Below, piece after piece: positions 6,192 through 8,895 of a DNA stretch of 8,895 nucleotides. How positions within the stretch are numbered: position 1 is the stretch's first letter; each line of letters starts with the position of its first letter. Made by a program: the position numbers and the translations under genes. The DNA lies in NCBI RefSeq assembly GCF_937889215.1, contig NZ_CALBEX010000204.1, positions 1 through 8,895 on the forward strand, read 5' to 3'. Under the pieces are notes generated by a model. The model was not told the DNA's origin, searched no databases, and saw nothing but the letters and a program-made list of their open reading frames with translations. This stretch comes from an uncultured Limnohabitans sp. (GTDB taxonomy: Bacteria > Pseudomonadota > Gammaproteobacteria > Burkholderiales > Burkholderiaceae_C).

Positions 6192-7355
6192 GTGCTTTTG
6201 TCTCTTCAGGGAACCTTCCCGCCCGCCATCTTGGCGCTCGCAGACGGCACGGTCTTTATCGGCAACTCGATTGGAGCCACCGGCTCCACTGTCGGCGAAG
6301 TGGTGTTCAACACCTCGCTCACCGGCTACCAAGAAATCCTCACCGACCCCAGCTACTGCCAGCAGATCGTCACCTTGACGTACCCGCACATCGGTAACTA
6401 CGGCGTCAACGTGGAAGACATCGAAGCCGACAAAGTCCATGCCGCTGGCTTGATCATCAAAGACTTGCCTTTGATTGCGAGCAATTTCCGCTCTAACCAA
6501 ACCCTGTCCTCTTATCTGGTGGAAGCCGGTACAGTGGCCATCGCCAACATCGACACCCGCCAACTGACCCGCATCCTGCGCACCAAGGGCGCGCAAAACG
6601 GTTCCATCGTGGGTTTGGCCAAAGGCCAAGCGTTCACCCAAGCGGTCATTGACCAGGCGATTGCCGCAGCCAAGGCGGCCCCCAATATGGCGGGTCTCGA
6701 TTTGGCGCAACAAGTCACAGTGACCCAGCCTTACGACTGGACCCAAACCGAGTGGCAACTCGGTGCCGGTTATGGCACTCAGGAATCGCCCAAGTTCCAT
6801 GTCGTCGCGTACGACTTCGGCGTGAAGAAAAACATCTTGCGCATGCTGGCTGAGCGAGGCTGTAAAGTCACGGTGGTCCCAGCCAAGACACCTGCCGCCG
6901 AAGTGCTCAAGCACAAGCCCGACGGCATCTTCTTGTCCAACGGCCCTGGCGATCCACAACCGTGTGATTACGCGATTGCGGCCGCAGCCGAGTTGATTGA
7001 AACCGGCATCCCGACCTTTGGCATTTGCCTGGGCCACCAGATCATGGCATTGGCCAGCGGCGCGAAAACTTTCAAGATGAAGTTTGGCCACCATGGCGCG
7101 AACCACCCTGTGAAAGACCTCGACTCCGGCCGCGTGTCCATCACCAGTCAAAACCACGGTTTTGCGGTGGACGAAAAGACATTGCCCGCCAACTTGCGTG
7201 CCACACATGTGTCTTTGTTTGACGGCACTTTGCAGGGCTTGGCCCGCACCGACAAGCCGGCGTTCTGCTTTCAGGGTCACCCCGAAGCGTCGCCCGGTCC
7301 ACACGACATTGCTTACCTCTTTGACCGCTTCATCCACCTGATGGAGGCCAAATAA
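6192..7355 (+). CDS. carA: Carbamoyl-phosphate synthase small (glutaminase) subunit CarA
   Basis: 387 residues (E. coli 382). CarA hydrolyses glutamine and passes ammonia to CarB, making carbamoyl phosphate for pyrimidines and arginine in the cytoplasm. The N-terminal CPSase small-chain domain spans about 1-150 ([43 protein letters not shown]). The class I glutamine amidotransferase domain spans about 200-387: [23 protein letters not shown] (248-256), the nucleophile C279 in GICLGHQ, and H363 and E365 in [10 protein letters not shown]. All three match the E. coli triad C269/H353/E355 with a constant offset of 10. Start is GTG with a good ribosome site. The preceding gap carries a -10 box and a structured leader, so the gene probably begins its own transcript. 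carB follows after one base. Confidence 0.96.
   Translation: MLLSLQGTFPPAILALADGTVFIGNSIGATGSTVGEVVFNTSLTGYQEILTDPSYCQQIVTLTYPHIGNYGVNVEDIEADKVHAAGLIIKDLPLIASNFRSNQTLSSYLVEAGTVAIANIDTRQLTRILRTKGAQNGSIVGLAKGQAFTQAVIDQAIAAAKAAPNMAGLDLAQQVTVTQPYDWTQTEWQLGAGYGTQESPKFHVVAYDFGVKKNILRMLAERGCKVTVVPAKTPAAEVLKHKPDGIFLSNGPGDPQPCDYAIAAAAELIETGIPTFGICLGHQIMALASGAKTFKMKFGHHGANHPVKDLDSGRVSITSQNHGFAVDEKTLPANLRATHVSLFDGTLQGLARTDKPAFCFQGHPEASPGPHDIAYLFDRFIHLMEAK
7343..7347 (+). promoter_or_regulatory. carB ribosome-binding site inside the carA 3' end
   Basis: GGAGG lies within the last carA codons, 9 nt before the carB ATG. It is the strongest Shine-Dalgarno match in the window and fits coordinated 1:1 synthesis of the two subunits. 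Confidence 0.75.
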
Positions 7356-7356
7356 C

Positions 7357-8895
7357 ATGCCAAAGCGCACCGACCTCAAAAGCATCCTCATCATTGGCGC
7401 CGGCCCGATCATCATTGGTCAGGCTTGCGAGTTCGACTACTCTGGCGTGCAGGCTTGCAAAGCTTTGCGTGAAGAGGGTTACAAAGTCATCCTGATCAAC
7501 AGCAACCCTGCGACGATCATGACCGACCCGGTCACGGCCGACGTGACCTACATCGAACCTATCACCTGGCAGACCGTCGAGAAGATCATCGCCAAAGAGC
7601 GCCCCGATGCCATCTTGCCCACCATGGGTGGACAGACTGCGCTGAACTGCGCTTTGGACCTGTGGCACCACGGCGTGCTCGAAAAATACAAAGTCGAGCT
7701 GATCGGCGCAACACCCGAGGCCATCGACAAAGCCGAAGACCGTCTGAAGTTCAAGGACGCCATGACCAAAATTGGTCTGGGTTCCGCGCGTTCCGGCATC
7801 GCCCACAGCATGGAAGAAGCCTGGGATGTGCAAAAGACTTTGGGCTTTCCCACGGTCATTCGCCCCAGCTTCACTTTGGGCGGCACGGGCGGCGGCATTG
7901 CTTACAACCCCGAAGAGTTCGAAGTCATTTGCAAGCGCGGCTTGGAAGCTTCGCCTACCACCGAGCTGTTGATCGAAGAATCGCTGCTCGGCTGGAAAGA
8001 GTACGAGATGGAAGTGGTGCGCGACAAGGCGGACAACTGCATCATCGTGTGCTCGATCGAAAACCTGGACCCCATGGGCGTGCACACCGGTGACTCGATC
8101 ACTGTGGCCCCTGCCCAGACGCTGACCGACAAGGAATACCAGATTCTGCGCAATGCCTCTTTGGCAGTGCTCCGTGAGATCGGTGTCGACACGGGCGGCT
8201 CGAACGTTCAGTTCTCCATCAACCCGGTTGACGGCCGCATGGTCGTGATTGAGATGAACCCGCGCGTATCGCGCTCGTCGGCCTTGGCGTCCAAAGCCAC
8301 GGGTTTCCCGATCGCCAAAGTGGCCGCCAAGTTGGCCGTGGGTTACACGCTCGACGAGTTGCGCAACGACATCACAGGCGGTGCCACGCCTGCGTCGTTC
8401 GAGCCCTCAATCGATTACGTGGTCACCAAGATCCCACGTTTTGCGTTTGAAAAATTCCCGACGGCCGACAGCCGCTTGACCACCCAAATGAAATCGGTGG
8501 GCGAGGTCATGGCCATGGGCCGCACCTTCCAAGAGTCGTTCCAGAAAGCCTTGCGCGGATTGGAAGTCGGCGTGGACGGGATGAACGAGAAAACGCAAGA
8601 CCGCGAAGTGCTCGAGAAGGAACTGGGCGAGCCCGGTCCTGAGCGCATTTGGTACGTGGGTGATGCGTTTGCCATGGGCCTGAGCGTGGACGAGGTGTTT
8701 GCCTTGACCAAGATCGACCCTTGGTTCCTTGTGCAGATCGAAGAGATCGTCAAGATCGAACTTGAGCTTGAAACCACGACGCTCGAAGCCATCACTGCAG
8801 ACGAGTTGCGTGCGCTGAAGAAGAAGGGCTTCTCGGATCGTCGCTTGGCCAAGTTGCTCAAGACCACCGAGCATGTGGTGCGTGCCCGTCGTCAT
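7357..8895 (+). CDS. carB: Carbamoyl-phosphate synthase large subunit CarB (3' end outside window)
   Basis: The frame is open from ATG 7357 to the window edge with no stop: 513 codons, about half of the roughly 1073 of E. coli CarB. CarB makes carboxyphosphate from bicarbonate and ATP, condenses it with ammonia from CarA, and phosphorylates the carbamate with a second ATP. The part present holds the first ATP-grasp unit (carboxyphosphate synthetic component, about 1-400): [34 protein letters not shown]129, [12 protein letters not shown] with R169, and the metal-binding E299 and N301 in [16 protein letters not shown]. The numbering coincides with E. coli. Residues from about 403 on belong to the oligomerisation domain. 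The second ATP-grasp half and the allosteric MGS-like domain are expected beyond the edge. One base separates it from carA. Confidence 0.96.
   Translation, partial: MPKRTDLKSILIIGAGPIIIGQACEFDYSGVQACKALREEGYKVILINSNPATIMTDPVTADVTYIEPITWQTVEKIIAKERPDAILPTMGGQTALNCALDLWHHGVLEKYKVELIGATPEAIDKAEDRLKFKDAMTKIGLGSARSGIAHSMEEAWDVQKTLGFPTVIRPSFTLGGTGGGIAYNPEEFEVICKRGLEASPTTELLIEESLLGWKEYEMEVVRDKADNCIIVCSIENLDPMGVHTGDSITVAPAQTLTDKEYQILRNASLAVLREIGVDTGGSNVQFSINPVDGRMVVIEMNPRVSRSSALASKATGFPIAKVAAKLAVGYTLDELRNDITGGATPASFEPSIDYVVTKIPRFAFEKFPTADSRLTTQMKSVGEVMAMGRTFQESFQKALRGLEVGVDGMNEKTQDREVLEKELGEPGPERIWYVGDAFAMGLSVDEVFALTKIDPWFLVQIEEIVKIELELETTTLEAITADELRALKKKGFSDRRLAKLLKTTEHVVRARRH

Noticed and set aside
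6141..7415. 424-codon open frame on the - strand opposite carA
   Set aside because: It is an exact shadow of carA, whose active-site triad, ribosome site and full length are convincing. The antisense translation has no recognisable domain and reflects codon bias.
7330..8085. 251-codon open frame on the - strand opposite carB, and a similar one at 8407-8895
   Set aside because: Both lie wholly opposite the conserved CarB ATP-grasp and oligomerisation segments; no independent coding evidence.
1..8895. Mobile elements, CRISPR arrays, tRNA/rRNA genes, toxin-antitoxin or defence genes
   Set aside because: None seen on either strand; coding is continuous housekeeping genes with uniform style, and no sign of transfer.

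Overview
This is an ordinary but well-preserved stretch of chromosomal core genome from a Gram-negative betaproteobacterium, most likely of the order Burkholderiales and probably near Comamonadaceae. That placement rests on gene order, on protein wording such as the LpxA active-site region and the CarA N-terminus, and on moderately G+C-rich coding DNA with heavy use of TTG for leucine. It is an inference by eye, not a database result. Every gene reads on the + strand. I see no mobile element, CRISPR array, tRNA, rRNA or phage gene.

Region 1 (1-5992) is the distal part of the envelope-biogenesis operon. It holds the C-terminal barrel of the outer-membrane assembly factor BamA (cut by the window start), the periplasmic chaperone Skp/OmpH, then lpxD, fabZ, lpxA and lpxB, followed by rnhB (RNase HII) and a SpoU/TrmH-family RNA methyltransferase. 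Packing is extreme. The junctions are an overlapping TAATG (bamA/ompH), 23 nt (ompH/lpxD), an ATGA-type junction (lpxD/fabZ), 5 nt (fabZ/lpxA), TTGA (lpxA/lpxB), a 29-nt out-of-frame overlap (lpxB/rnhB) and ATGA (rnhB/methyltransferase). This points to one transcript with translational coupling. The first four or five genes work together. FabZ feeds fatty-acid elongation and sets the pool of 3-hydroxyacyl-ACP. LpxA and LpxD use that pool to acylate UDP-GlcNAc at the ester and amide positions, and LpxB condenses two acylated units into the lipid A disaccharide. Skp and BamA handle the proteins of the same membrane.

Region 2 (5993-6191) is the only sizeable gap, about 200 bp. It holds a consensus TATAAT box and, downstream of it, a leader of about 120 nt before the GTG start of carA. 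Two mutually exclusive pairings can be drawn in this leader, and one of them covers the carA Shine-Dalgarno sequence.

Region 3 (6192-8895) is carAB, the two subunits of carbamoyl-phosphate synthetase for pyrimidine and arginine synthesis. carA is complete. carB is open to the right edge of the window, with about 513 codons (roughly half the gene) present.

I found no new biological system. The points most worth a second look are the possible two-state carA leader, a perfect terminator-like hairpin inside the 5' end of lpxB, and LpxA active-site residues that predict a short (about C10) 3-hydroxyacyl chain on lipid A.
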